Shown: positions 16,580 through 25,732 of the stretch, piece after piece
Position numbering within the stretch: position 1 is the first letter of the stretch
Layout of the letters: the number at the start of each line of letters is the position of its first letter
NCBI RefSeq assembly: GCF_004216535.1
Contig: NZ_SGWX01000001.1
Location: forward strand, 496,001-560,000
Source of the DNA: Xylanimonas ulmi
GTDB taxonomy: Bacteria > Actinomycetota > Actinomycetes > Actinomycetales > Cellulomonadaceae
Length of the DNA: 64,000 nucleotides
Reading direction: 5' to 3'
Notes under the pieces: generated by a model
Database searches by the model: none
What the model was told of the DNA's origin: nothing
The model's input: only the letters and a program-made list of their open reading frames with translations
Made by a program: the position numbers and the translations under genes

Positions 16580-17392
16580 ATGGGTGTGACGGGCGGCAAG
16601 GATCGGGTCGTGGTGGTGACCGGCGCCTCGCACGGCGTCGGCGTCGAGACCGCCGCCGAGCTCCTCGGGCAGGGTGCGAACGTGGTCCTCGCGGAGAGCG
16701 ACCGGGCGTGGCGCGCCTCACGCGTGCGCGAGCTCGTCGAGGCGTTCGGCCGCGACCGGGTCCTCGCGCAGCGTGTCGACGTCACGGACGCGTTCGCGCT
16801 GTTGGAGCTGCGCGACACCGTGCACGAGCGATTCGGGACCGTGGACGCGGTCGTCGTCGGCGTCGGGGTGGCGTCCTGGGACGCGTTCGAGGACGCCGTC
16901 CCGGGGGAGTGGGCGAGCATGCTGAACACGAACGTCTCGGGGATGCTTCAGACCGCGCACGTCTTCGCCCGGGACCTGATCGAGAGCGCCACCGACGGGG
17001 TCGCGGACCTGCTGTTCGTCGGCGCGCTCGTGGGGTCGGTCGCGTACCCGCGATGGTCCGTCTTCGCCGCGGTGTCCGCGGCTATCGGGCAGCTGGCCGT
17101 GAGCCTGCGGCAGGAGCTCGGTCCGCGCGGCGTCAGGGTGCACCAGGTGCAGCCCGGGCTCACGGAGGTCGACGGGTTCGGATACGACGGCAACGCCCGC
17201 ACCCGGCGCGCCTGGAACTCGCTCATCGCGGACCTGCCCCCTGTCCCGGTCACGACGGTCGCCCACGTGATCACCGCCGCGCTACAACTGCCCGCGCACG
17301 TCAACCTGGCGGACATGGTGATCATCCCGACCGGCCAGGACGCTCGGCTGCCGACCCGACTCGGCGTCGACATCGGGGAGAGCCGCCGGTGA
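16580..17392 (+). CDS. Degenerate SDR-fold protein (catalytic residues lost)
   Basis: A 270-residue paralogue of the preceding SDR, similar along its whole length. The cofactor loop TGASHGVG (14-21) is kept, but the NNAG position is GVGV, the catalytic serine region reads VGALVGS, and the YxxxK motif is F162-A-A-V-S166. Tyr and Lys are both gone, so ordinary dehydrogenase activity is very unlikely. It could pair with the upstream SDR as a heteromer. Its stop overlaps the GTG start of nhaA (GTGA), so the three are translated together. Confidence 0.82.
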   Translation: MGVTGGKDRVVVVTGASHGVGVETAAELLGQGANVVLAESDRAWRASRVRELVEAFGRDRVLAQRVDVTDAFALLELRDTVHERFGTVDAVVVGVGVASWDAFEDAVPGEWASMLNTNVSGMLQTAHVFARDLIESATDGVADLLFVGALVGSVAYPRWSVFAAVSAAIGQLAVSLRQELGPRGVRVHQVQPGLTEVDGFGYDGNARTRRAWNSLIADLPPVPVTTVAHVITAALQLPAHVNLADMVIIPTGQDARLPTRLGVDIGESRR

Positions 17393-19290
17393 CTGCGACG
17401 CCGATCCGGCTGAGGGGCGCGGTGTCGCACGAGAGGCTACAGCGGCTCTCACGGTCCTCCGCCGCCGCAGCCGGCGCTCTGCTCCTCGCGACGTTGTGCG
17501 CCCTGGTGTGGGCCAACGTCCCGGGTGGAACGTACGACGCCCTCTGGCACGCCGAGGCTGAGATCGCGATCGGTGGAGCCGAGCTCCGGCTCGACCTGCG
17601 GCACTGGGTCAACGACGGACTGATGACCCTCTTCTTCCTCCTCGTGTCGCTCGAAGTCAAGCACGCGTTCGCGCTCGGCGAGCTGCGAGACCGGGCCCGT
17701 GCTCGCCTGCCGGTGTTCGCGGCCGTCGCAGGCCTCATCGTCCCCGCGCTGCTCTTCCTCGTGGTGATGTCGCTCGGCGACGGGGACCCGCGCGCCGTCG
17801 GCGCGTGGGGAGCGGTCATCTCGACCGACACGGCGTTCGCTCTGGGCCTCTTGGCGCTGGTCGGCCGCTCCGCACCGCCGGCGCTGCGGCTCTTCATCTT
17901 GACGCTCGCCGTCGTCGACGACGTCGGCGCGCTGGCCGTCGTGGCGGTGGCCTTCACTGACGACCTCGCTGTCATCCCGATGGCCGTCGCCGCTCTCGCG
18001 CTCGTCGGTCTCGCGGTCCTGTCCCGGATAGGCGTGTGGCGGGGCCCGGTGTATCTCGCGGTGGCGGTGGTCGCATGGCTCGCCTTCCTCGCGTCCGGGG
18101 TCCACGCGACCGTCGCAGGCGTCGCCATCGGTCTCGTCCTCCCGGTCCACGCACCGCGCCGCGAACGTGTGCAGGAGGCCGCGACCAGCGCGCGCGAGTT
18201 CTCCCGGGCGCCGAACCCGCGGCGTGGACGAGACGCGACCCTTCGCATCGCGCGGGCGGTGTCCGTCAACGAGCGGCTGCAGACCCTCTTCGGCCCGTAC
18301 GTCAACCTCCTCGTCGTGCCGGTCTTCGCGCTGGCGAATGCCGGCGTCGTGCTCGACGGCCCGTCGCTGCTCGGCGCTGCGACGTCCACCTTGACCTGGG
18401 CGGTCGTGGTCGGCCTGGTCGTCGGCAAGTTCGTGGGCGTGGTATGCGGGGTCGGCGCCGCCCTCGCGCTGGGCGCGGCGCGGCTCGCCCCTGGTCTGCA
18501 CGTGAGGCACGTCGCCGCGGCGGGCGCGATCTCGGGGATGGGTTTCACGATCTCGCTGTTCATCGTCGATCTCTCGCTCGACGACGCCGAGACGCAGAGC
18601 CAGGCACGGATCGGTGTGCTCGCCGCGACCGTCGTGGCGGCGGCGCTGTCCTCGGCGGTGTTCGCGGTCGCTCGCCGCCGCGATCGGCGGGCGGGCGACG
18701 AGACGCCGCGCCTCCTGCGGCCCGTCGATCCGGCCCGGGACCACCTCCGGGGGCCCGCCGACGCGCCCAGCCAGCTCGTCGTCTACGCGTCCTTCGCCTA
18801 CTCGACTGCTGGACGGTTCGAGGAGCTCTTGGATGAGTTGAGGGAGCGGCTCGGTGATCGACTGCTCATCGTGTTCCGGCACCTACCGACGGCGGACCCG
18901 GTCGCGCTCGAGGCCGCCCAGGCAAGTGAGGCGGCTGCCTCTCAGGGGCGGTTCTGGGAGATGCGCGACGCGCTCGCGCGGGCCGGTGGACAGCTCACCT
19001 CACGAGAGGTCCGACGGTGCGCGGCCCGTGCCGGCCTCAACGTCGACCGGGTCGAGGACGCGGTCCAGAGCGGTCGTCACCTCGCGCGCGTCACCGAGGA
19101 CGCTGTCGACGCCGAGGCGATCGGCTCCGGCGAACCCCCTCAGATCTTCGTCAACGACCGCCTCTATCAGGGGCCGGTCGACATCGATGACCTCGAGGCA
19201 CAGCTCGAGTCCGCTCCCGTCGCGCCGGCCGCGCCGCAGCACGAGAGGCAGGTCGCCCGGCGCGCCCGCCCGACCGTCTACTCCTGGTGA
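17389..19290 (+). CDS. nhaA: NhaA Na+/H+ antiporter fused to a DsbA-like domain without cysteines
   Basis: A 633-residue protein. Residues 1-440 are an NhaA antiporter: the pore aspartates appear in TDTAFALGLLALVG and LAVVDDVGALAVV, and the TM10 lysine in VVGLVVGKFVGV, so ion exchange should be intact. From about residue 460 follows a DsbA/thioredoxin-like domain, a fusion known in actinobacteria. Here the active-site segment reads YASFAYSTAGRF (466-477), with neither cysteine of the usual CPxC, while the later cis-Pro region GEPPQIFVNDRLYQG remains. GTG at 17389 overlaps the SDR stop. The 3' end overlaps the convergent LAL regulator gene by 13 bp. Confidence 0.92.
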   Translation: MTATPIRLRGAVSHERLQRLSRSSAAAAGALLLATLCALVWANVPGGTYDALWHAEAEIAIGGAELRLDLRHWVNDGLMTLFFLLVSLEVKHAFALGELRDRARARLPVFAAVAGLIVPALLFLVVMSLGDGDPRAVGAWGAVISTDTAFALGLLALVGRSAPPALRLFILTLAVVDDVGALAVVAVAFTDDLAVIPMAVAALALVGLAVLSRIGVWRGPVYLAVAVVAWLAFLASGVHATVAGVAIGLVLPVHAPRRERVQEAATSAREFSRAPNPRRGRDATLRIARAVSVNERLQTLFGPYVNLLVVPVFALANAGVVLDGPSLLGAATSTLTWAVVVGLVVGKFVGVVCGVGAALALGAARLAPGLHVRHVAAAGAISGMGFTISLFIVDLSLDDAETQSQARIGVLAATVVAAALSSAVFAVARRRDRRAGDETPRLLRPVDPARDHLRGPADAPSQLVVYASFAYSTAGRFEELLDELRERLGDRLLIVFRHLPTADPVALEAAQASEAAASQGRFWEMRDALARAGGQLTSREVRRCAARAGLNVDRVEDAVQSGRHLARVTEDAVDAEAIGSGEPPQIFVNDRLYQGPVDIDDLEAQLESAPVAPAAPQHERQVARRARPTVYSW

Positions 19291-22061
19291 AGCGCACGCG
19301 CCAGCTCGTGCCGTGACGAGATGCCGAGCTTCGCGAACACGTTGCCCAGGTGGTATTCGACGGTGCGCGGGCTGATGTAGAGACGAGCCCCGATCTCCGG
19401 GTTGGTCAGCCGCTCCCGCGCGAGGCGCGCGACGCGCGCCTCCTGCGGCGTGAGCCCGAGGCTTGTGGGCCCGACCGACGCAGGAGTCGGCAAGCCACAC
19501 GCGACGAGCTCCTGCGCCGCCCGCCGGCCGAAAGCCCGCATGCCCATCGACGTGAACATCCCGTGCGCCGCCGTCAGCTCGCGCCGAGCCGCGGAGCGGC
19601 GTCGGGCTCGCCTCAGCCACTCCCCGTAGAGCAGGTGGGCGCGCGCGAGCTCGACCCGCACCCGCGTGCCGGAGAGCTCCTCGACGGCCGTTCTGTACCA
19701 GTTCTCGGCGTCGGGACCGGGCGTGACGAGCGCGCGGCACCGCGCGGCCATCCCTGCGGCGAAACGCGTCCCGGCGTTGGCCGTCGCCTCCTCCACGCGG
19801 CGCATGGCGACCCGCGCCCGCTCGCCCTGGCCGGAGCGGGCCGCGGCCTCGATCAGCTCGACCGCCCCGAAGCCTGATGACCACAGCTCTTCCGGGTTGG
19901 CGCAGGCGACCATCGCCTCTCCCGCCGCCTCCCCGTACCGGCCCAGCGCGTTGCCGGTCACGGCGCCGGCCCAGGCCGCGACTGTCAGCCCGATGCCCTC
20001 ACCGGAGGCGGCAGCCTCGGTCCGGGCGACCTCGACGGCGGACGCCGCCTCGTCTGCGCCCTGGAGCGCGAGAACTGCGAGGGACACGTAGCGGCTGATC
20101 GGCGCGTCGGTCACCTCCGAGAGCGCGGCGACCTCGTCGAGGGCGCGCACTGCTTCGGCGAACTCGCCGGTGCCGGCGGCGACGCCGACGCGTGTGTTGA
20201 GCGCGATCGGGAGGATCGCCAGCGCTCCGGCGTCTCGGGCGAGCGCGACGTGCTTCCGGGAGAGCTCGTCCCAGGCGGCGTCATCCCATACGGCGAGTGC
20301 GACATGGCTCGCGAACCACAGCCAGCGCAGGCCGTCGCGCGGGTCGAGGTCGTCCGCCCCGAACGCCTCGAGCGCACGGCGGACTGCGGTCGCCCCCGCC
20401 GCATGGCCACCGGTCACGGTGAGTGCGAGGCCGTCCATCAAGAGGTCGGGGGCACGTGTCGGTCCGTCCGGTGGCGGCGCGTCGCGCGCCGCCAGAGCGA
20501 CGTCGCGCAGGCCGACCGGGTCCGCCAGGCGTCCGGCCACCGTCGCAGACGCGAGGGCCTCGAGGTAGGTCTCCCGCGCGAGAGAACGATCGAGAGGCTC
20601 GAGACGGCGGGCTGCGTCAAGGATCTGTGCCGTCGTGCCGGGCCCGCGGTGCGTGACGAAGGCGATCTGTGCGCGCAAGCGCTCGACGCGGGCGGTCTGC
20701 AGCGGTTGAAGAGGGCCGCCCTCAGCCCGGGCGAGGAGGTCGAGCGCGGCGTTCGTGCCGCCGGCCTCGAAGCGTCGCTGGGCTGACGCGAGCAGGCGAG
20801 AGGACCGTCGCTCGGGGTCGGGTGTGAGCAGTGCGGACTGCTCGAGGAAGGCAGCCGACGCCGCCACCCCTCCGCGAGCCCGCGCCCTCTCCGCGGAGGT
20901 CTCGAGCTCGAGGGCGACGCGCTCGTCCGGGCGAACCGTGCCCCGCGCGGCGTGCCAGGCGCGGCGGTCAGGGTCGGTCCTTGGGTCGGTCGCGGCGGCG
21001 AGGGCGAGATGCGCCTGGACGCGCTGCCGCGGGGTCGCGCTCCGGTAGGCGGCGGAGCGGACGAGCGGATGCCGGAACCGCACCCAGGTGTCGACTGAGA
21101 GCAGCGACGCAGCGGCTTCGAGTTGGTCGACACCTATCTCGAGGCCAGCCTTCCCCACCGCGCGCCACAGCAGGGCGGGGTCTCCGGTGGGGTCTGCCGC
21201 GGCGAGGACCAGGAGTTGCTGCGCCGGCGGCGCCAACTCAGCCATCTCCTCGCGGAAGGACGCCTCGATCCTGTCGGTGATCTGCACCGCCGACGGGAGG
21301 CCGAACCCTCCTGCGGTATCGGTCAACGTCGCCGAGCGGCCAAAGGTCGTGATTGCCAGCGGGTTGCCGCCGGCCTCCGAAAGAACACGATCGCTGACCT
21401 GCGGATCGAGGCGGCCGTGCACCGATGCCTCAAGGAGCGCGGCCGCGTCCGTTCTGCCCAGGCCGCCGAGGGTCACGGAGGGCAGGCTGCGGAACGCTGA
21501 CCTGTCGACGACCGCGCGCGTGGTCGCCAGGACCGCGACAGGCTCCGCGACCAGGCGACGCGTCGCAAAGACGATTGCCTGCGCTGACGCCGCGTCCACC
21601 CACTGGGCGTCGTCCACGAGGCAGAGGATCGGGGCGTCCGCGGCGGACGCGGCCAGGAGGTTGAGCACGGCAAGACCGACGACGAGTTGGTCGGGCGCGG
21701 GGCCGGTGGCGCGGCCCAATGCCACGTGAAGTGCTGCGCGCTGCGGCTCCGGCAGGGCCCCGTAGGCGTCGAGCATGGGCGCGCAGAACTGGTGGAGCGC
21801 CGAGTACGGGAGCTCCATCTCCGACTGCGCGCCGGTCACACGAAGCGTGCGGAAGCCGTCGGCCGCGGCCGCGGCCACGTCCAACAGCGCTGACTTTCCC
21901 ATGCCCGGCTCGCCTCGTACCACGAGAGCCGCGCTTGACCCCCGCCGGGCTACGGCGAGCAGCCCGAGCAGACTGGACTGCTCCGACCGCCTGCCAAAGA
22001 GCCTCGGTCCGCCCTCTCGTGACGCGCGGGGCGCTCGTTCGCCGTCCTGGCTCACGGACAT
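19278..22061 (-). CDS. LuxR-family regulator with AAA ATPase domain (LAL type)
   Basis: A 927-residue cytosolic regulator. The N-terminal STAND/AAA ATPase has Walker A GEPGMGKSALLD and Walker B LCLVDDAQWVD. A long alpha-helical, Ala-rich middle region follows, of the TPR-like kind found in LAL proteins. The C-terminal LuxR HTH reads LTPQEARVARLARERLTNPE then YISPRTVEYHLGNVFAKLG. ATG at 22061 was preferred; an in-frame start at 22115 adds 18 residues. LAL proteins activate pathway-specific genes in actinobacteria, and the adjacent redox genes are reasonable targets, which is inference from position alone. Confidence 0.9.
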   Translation of the reverse strand: MSVSQDGERAPRASREGGPRLFGRRSEQSSLLGLLAVARRGSSAALVVRGEPGMGKSALLDVAAAAADGFRTLRVTGAQSEMELPYSALHQFCAPMLDAYGALPEPQRAALHVALGRATGPAPDQLVVGLAVLNLLAASAADAPILCLVDDAQWVDAASAQAIVFATRRLVAEPVAVLATTRAVVDRSAFRSLPSVTLGGLGRTDAAALLEASVHGRLDPQVSDRVLSEAGGNPLAITTFGRSATLTDTAGGFGLPSAVQITDRIEASFREEMAELAPPAQQLLVLAAADPTGDPALLWRAVGKAGLEIGVDQLEAAASLLSVDTWVRFRHPLVRSAAYRSATPRQRVQAHLALAAATDPRTDPDRRAWHAARGTVRPDERVALELETSAERARARGGVAASAAFLEQSALLTPDPERRSSRLLASAQRRFEAGGTNAALDLLARAEGGPLQPLQTARVERLRAQIAFVTHRGPGTTAQILDAARRLEPLDRSLARETYLEALASATVAGRLADPVGLRDVALAARDAPPPDGPTRAPDLLMDGLALTVTGGHAAGATAVRRALEAFGADDLDPRDGLRWLWFASHVALAVWDDAAWDELSRKHVALARDAGALAILPIALNTRVGVAAGTGEFAEAVRALDEVAALSEVTDAPISRYVSLAVLALQGADEAASAVEVARTEAAASGEGIGLTVAAWAGAVTGNALGRYGEAAGEAMVACANPEELWSSGFGAVELIEAAARSGQGERARVAMRRVEEATANAGTRFAAGMAARCRALVTPGPDAENWYRTAVEELSGTRVRVELARAHLLYGEWLRRARRRSAARRELTAAHGMFTSMGMRAFGRRAAQELVACGLPTPASVGPTSLGLTPQEARVARLARERLTNPEIGARLYISPRTVEYHLGNVFAKLGISSRHELARALHQE

Positions 22062-22231
22062 AGCCCCTGGCGACGTTGAGCAGGAGCGTTTCCCGAGGTC
22101 ACGCCGCTCGAGCACAGGACCACCGGGTCACGCCCCCCACCGAAGTGCCAGACCGCACGCATCCCCGACTCTACGGAAGCCCATCCCGCGATGGAAGGTG
22201 CGCGCCAGCCCGGGAGTCCGACCCACCCGTC

Positions 22232-22739
22232 TCAGTCAGCGATGCGCGCGATGCGGCCCGAGCGCGGGGTCACCGCAGACGCTGACGCCGGCTCCTGGTA
22301 GTCGTACCAGTGCTCCTCGATGACGTAGCACAGGCCCTCGTTCAGGCGATGCTGCCGGCGTTGACGCCGGCGCCGCCGGTGCCGAAGACCTCGGCGCCGT
22401 CAGCGGCGATCGCCAGCACCGAGGCGGCCTTGACCGCCGAGGCGAGGCGCTGGCCGCGGTGGTCAGCGCGGACCGAGGTGGACTCGGTCTCGGCGCGGTC
22501 CGAACGGCGAGCGATCCCGGTGACCGCGACCAGGTCGTCGGCGTCGGGGGCGCGCCGAAGATGCGCAAGCCCCGCGCGAAGAGCGCCCGCACGTCCTCCT
22601 GGCTCGGGGCGGCGTGCGCGGTCGACGGCGTGGACGGGTAGTCGGCCTCGTTGACCGCCTCCAGCGCGGCGATGGCCGCGGCGTCGTGCGGGTCGAGCTC
22701 GACGACGCGGTAGCCGTGAGCGGTGGCTGCGGCAACCTC
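22232..22739 (-). pseudogene. GNAT acetyltransferase remnant with two frameshifts
   Basis: Read across frames, this segment encodes a GNAT C-terminal half: YRVVELDPHDAAAIAALEAV, then DADDLVAVTGIARRSDRAE, VRADHRGQRLASAVKAA and NEGLCYVIEEHWYDYQEP. The frame is broken in a five-G run (22546-22550, one base too many) and again near 22341-22350 (one base missing). No start codon precedes it and the first GNAT half is absent, so it is a truncated relic, or a real gene damaged by sequence errors plus truncation. It follows the lysR gene on the same strand. Confidence 0.7.
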
Positions 22740-22794
22740 GCGCCGCTGGTCTGCTCGACGCGGCGGCGTGAGGGGCCCGCGCCCTGAGGGAAGG

Positions 22795-23637
22795 TCACAC
22801 GCGCATGGCGACCGCCCGTGCGACGGCGCGGGAGGCCGCGTGGACGCGGACCTCGATCCGGTGCACCAGCCGTGGCGCCGTGAGCGGCACGCGGGCGAGC
22901 CCGTTCGGAGCCAGCCCCGACAGGGGGACGGCGGCCAGCCCGTGTCCGGCCCGGACGAGCCGCGCGACGGTGGTCGCGGCGGCGCCGTCGTACGCGGTTC
23001 CCCGCCGCAGGGTGGTCCGCGCGACGGCGGCCAGGTCCGCCGTCGCGCACACCGTGCGGCTCGTGGCCAGCCAGCGGGCGTCGGCCAAGTCGGCGAGGGC
23101 GAGCCCGTCGCGGGCGGCGAGCAGATGGTCGGCGGGCAGCAGGACCCCGAGCGGCGCCTCGGCCAGGACGCGTGTCTCGACGTCGGCCGCGGCGCCGGGC
23201 AAGGGGTCGCCGGGTGCGGTCAGGCCGTCGACGAGAGCGAGGTCGACGTCGCCGCTGGCCAAGGCGGCGGAGGCGCCCGCCAGGTCGCGCACGCGCACAG
23301 CGGCGACCGCGTGGCCCACCGGCAGCAGGTGCTCGGTCGCGGGGGTGACGGCCATCGCGATCGGCGCATGGGCGTCGTCGTCCTCCAGTCGACGCACGGC
23401 GGCGCGGGCGGCTTGCTCGTGTGCCAGCATCTGGCGCGCGTGCCGCAGGAACTCGCGTCCGGCCGGAGTCGGGGCCACCGTGGGGCGGCGGGTCAGGAGT
23501 CGCGCGCCGACGGTGCGCTCGATCGCCGCGACGTGCTGCGACACCGCCGACTGGGTGAACCCCAGCGCGTGCGCGGCGCGGGAGAAGGATCCCGTCTCGG
23601 CGACGGCGAGCAGGCTCGTCACAGCGCGCGTGTCCAC
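22795..23637 (-). CDS. LysR-family transcriptional regulator
   Basis: A 280-residue protein with the N-terminal LysR HTH (VTSLLAVAETGSFSRAAHAL, FTQSAVSQHVAAIERTVG, ARLLTRRPTVAPTPAGREF) and a short substrate-binding domain. GTG at 23637 places the HTH directly at the N-terminus; an upstream in-frame start at 23661 adds 8 residues. It is divergent from the glutamine-amidotransferase-like gene with 89 bp between starts, the typical LysR arrangement, so that gene and the hydrolase after it are likely targets. The effector is unknown. Confidence 0.9.
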   Translation of the reverse strand: MDTRAVTSLLAVAETGSFSRAAHALGFTQSAVSQHVAAIERTVGARLLTRRPTVAPTPAGREFLRHARQMLAHEQAARAAVRRLEDDDAHAPIAMAVTPATEHLLPVGHAVAAVRVRDLAGASAALASGDVDLALVDGLTAPGDPLPGAAADVETRVLAEAPLGVLLPADHLLAARDGLALADLADARWLATSRTVCATADLAAVARTTLRRGTAYDGAAATTVARLVRAGHGLAAVPLSGLAPNGLARVPLTAPRLVHRIEVRVHAASRAVARAVAMRV

Positions 23638-23726
23638 GCCGGTCAGTATCCAGCATCGCAATCGCTGATGTGGTCATCGGACTTCATCGTTGGACCTGAT
23701 ACGGCTCGCGGCGACAGCATGTCGGC

Positions 23727-24473
23727 ATGACCTCCCCGTCCACCGGCCTTCGCCGGGTCCCGACGCGCGTCGCGCTCGTCGGCGACCGTTCCCCAGCCGT
23801 CCGCGCCCACACCCGGATCCCCGACATCGCGGCGCGCTTTCCCGACGTCGACCTGCTCTGGGTCGCCAGCACGGCCGTCACCCCCGCTGACGCCGAGGCG
23901 TTCGACGGCCTCTGGGTCGTGCCCGGCTCGCCCTACGCCGACGAGGACCGTGTCGTGGCGGCGATCGGCGCCGCGCGGCGCGCCGGGACGCCGCTGCTCG
24001 GCACGTGCGGCGGGTACCAGCACATGCTCCTGGAGTTCGCGCGTGGCGTCGCCGGCCTGCGGGTACGGCACGCGGAGTCCGCCGCCGGACCGGACGACGT
24101 GCGGGCGCTCATCACGCCGCTGGCGTGCTCGCTCGTGGGCCACTGCGGCCAGGTGGACCTGCAACCCGGAACGCTCGCGGCAGACCTGTTGGGCGAGCGC
24201 GCGTTCGAGCGCTACCACTGCTCCTTCGGCCTCGCCGCCGCTGACGCCGGCCCGCTCGTCGAGGCGGGCATGGTCGTCTCGGGCCGCAGTCCTGACGGCG
24301 ATCCGCGTGTCGTCGAACTCCCCGGCGCGGGCTTCTGGTTCGGCGTCGCCTTCCAGCCCGAGCTGGCCGACACCCAGCCTCACCCAGTGATCGAGGCGTT
24401 CATCGGCGCCGCCCGCGAGCGCGCGGCGCGACGAGCCGCCAGCCCGACGGCGCCGAGGGGCGCTGCCGCATGA
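23727..24473 (+). CDS. Class I glutamine-amidotransferase-like protein (CTP-synthase C-domain type)
   Basis: A 248-residue protein with the nucleophile elbow LLGTCGGYQHMLLEFARG (Cys94) and a C-terminal segment GVAFQPELADTQPHPVIEAF. It closely follows the GATase half of CTP synthase, including CGGYQHM, but has no synthetase domain. In the triad region the usual HPE is replaced by FQPEL, so the His is absent there and glutaminase chemistry is in doubt. Similar stand-alone proteins are known and poorly characterised. Its stop overlaps the start of the following hydrolase (ATGA), and it is divergent from a LysR gene. Confidence 0.82.
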   Translation: MTSPSTGLRRVPTRVALVGDRSPAVRAHTRIPDIAARFPDVDLLWVASTAVTPADAEAFDGLWVVPGSPYADEDRVVAAIGAARRAGTPLLGTCGGYQHMLLEFARGVAGLRVRHAESAAGPDDVRALITPLACSLVGHCGQVDLQPGTLAADLLGERAFERYHCSFGLAAADAGPLVEAGMVVSGRSPDGDPRVVELPGAGFWFGVAFQPELADTQPHPVIEAFIGAARERAARRAASPTAPRGAAA

Positions 24474-25054
24474 GGTACGTGACCGTCCCGGGCATCGGGG
24501 GCTCGGGCCCCGACCACTGGCAGACCCATTGGGACGCCGAGCTGCCCGCGACACGGATCGCGCCCGCGTCATGGGACCGGCCCGACCCTCGCGACTGGTC
24601 GGCCGCGATCAGCCGTGCGGTCGCCGCGCCGGGCGCCGGCTCCGCTCCGCCCGGCGCCGCGCCCGGTCCCGACCGCGTCGTGCTCATCGCCCACAGCCTC
24701 GGCGCCCTGGCGGCCTCGGCCTGGCTCGTCGAACGCGGGCCGGGGCCCGTCGTCGGCGCCATGCTCGTGGCGGTTCCGGACCCGGACGGCCCGGCCTTCC
24801 CCGAGGCGGCCCGTGGCTTCACAGCGCGCCGCGCACCCCTGCCCGTCCCCACGCTCGTCGTCGTGTCCGACGACGACCCGTACGCCGGGCCCGCCTGGGC
24901 TCGCGGGCTCGCCCTGGACTGGGGCGCCGCGGTCGCGGACGTCGGACCGCTCGGACACGTCAACGCCACGAGCGGCGTGGGCGCCTGGGACCAGGGCCGG
25001 GCGCTTCTGCGGTCGTGTGGGGCGGTTCGGGACGCCGAAGAGCGCGAGGGCTGA
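24470..25054 (+). CDS. RBBP9/YdeN-family alpha/beta hydrolase
   Basis: A 194-residue small serine hydrolase. VTVPGIGGSGPDHWQTHWD is the family N-terminal signature, IAHSLGALAASAWL holds the nucleophile Ser in GxSxG form, VVSDDDPYAG supplies the Asp and GPLGHVNATSG the His. The substrate is unknown; relatives are small esterases or peptidases. It is coupled to the upstream amidotransferase-like gene by a 4-base overlap, so the two probably act together. The last 20 residues are polar and variable. Confidence 0.88.
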   Translation: MRYVTVPGIGGSGPDHWQTHWDAELPATRIAPASWDRPDPRDWSAAISRAVAAPGAGSAPPGAAPGPDRVVLIAHSLGALAASAWLVERGPGPVVGAMLVAVPDPDGPAFPEAARGFTARRAPLPVPTLVVVSDDDPYAGPAWARGLALDWGAAVADVGPLGHVNATSGVGAWDQGRALLRSCGAVRDAEEREG

Positions 25055-25066
25055 GGACGCCGCGGC

Positions 25067-25732
25067 TCAGCCCACGACCGTGATGCCGAGGTGTGCGGCG
25101 AGCGCGGGCGCGAGGTCGGCGAGCTGCTCCGGGCTGATCGTCGCCCCCGCGAGCGAGCCGAGGCCGCTCAGCTCCTCGATCGCGGCCCCGCGCAGGTCGA
25201 CGTGCCGCAGCGTCGACCCCTGGACGTCGAGGCGGCGCACACGCACGCCGTGGAACGCGACGCGGGTCGCGGTCGCCCCGACTAGGTCGAGCTCGTCGAT
25301 GACGCAGTCGGTGAACCGGAGGTCGTCGAGCGTCGCCCCGCGCAGGTTGATGTAGCCGAGCCTGCAGTCGGCGACGTCGACACCGCGCCACGTCGACTCG
25401 TACAGCTCGGCCGAGCCGAGGCGGGCGTTGCGCACGGTGACGTCCCGCCAGGAGCCGCGCACGCCGCGCACCACCGGGACGTCCGCGCGCTCGACGACGC
25501 AGCCCACGAGCGTGGCGTTGCCTAGGTCGACCTGGTCGGCGCGCAGCCCGCTCAGGCGCGACTCGTACAGCCGCGCGTGCGCGAGGTCGACGACGTCGGT
25601 CGAGACGCCGTCGAACGCGAGCCCCTCGAGGTCCGCGTCGGCGACCAGCGCGGCCGCGTCACCGGGGCCCAGGTCCCTCAGGTCGACTGGGTCGATCGAC
25701 GGTCGCTCGGGTGCGCTCCGGGGCCTCGCCAT
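25067..25732 (-). CDS. Pentapeptide-repeat protein
   Basis: A 221-residue protein in which roughly every fifth residue is Leu, Phe, Val or Ile, preceded by small or polar residues (ANLLGC-like runs: DLGNATLVGCVVERADV, NARLGSAELYESTWRGV, DLRGAAIEELSGL). This predicts a right-handed quadrilateral beta helix over about residues 35-190. It lacks the long symmetrical pattern of Qnr/MfpA gyrase mimics, so no resistance role is claimed. ATG at 25732 precedes the repeats by about 30 residues. It is convergent with the hydrolase gene, 12 bp apart, with 235 bp of leader sequence. Confidence 0.82.
   Translation of the reverse strand: MARPRSAPERPSIDPVDLRDLGPGDAAALVADADLEGLAFDGVSTDVVDLAHARLYESRLSGLRADQVDLGNATLVGCVVERADVPVVRGVRGSWRDVTVRNARLGSAELYESTWRGVDVADCRLGYINLRGATLDDLRFTDCVIDELDLVGATATRVAFHGVRVRRLDVQGSTLRHVDLRGAAIEELSGLGSLAGATISPEQLADLAPALAAHLGITVVG

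Noticed and set aside
25067-25732. Qnr/MfpA-type gyrase-protecting pentapeptide protein
   Set aside because: The repeat is irregular and lacks the long symmetrical coil and dimer tail of those proteins, so only the fold is claimed.
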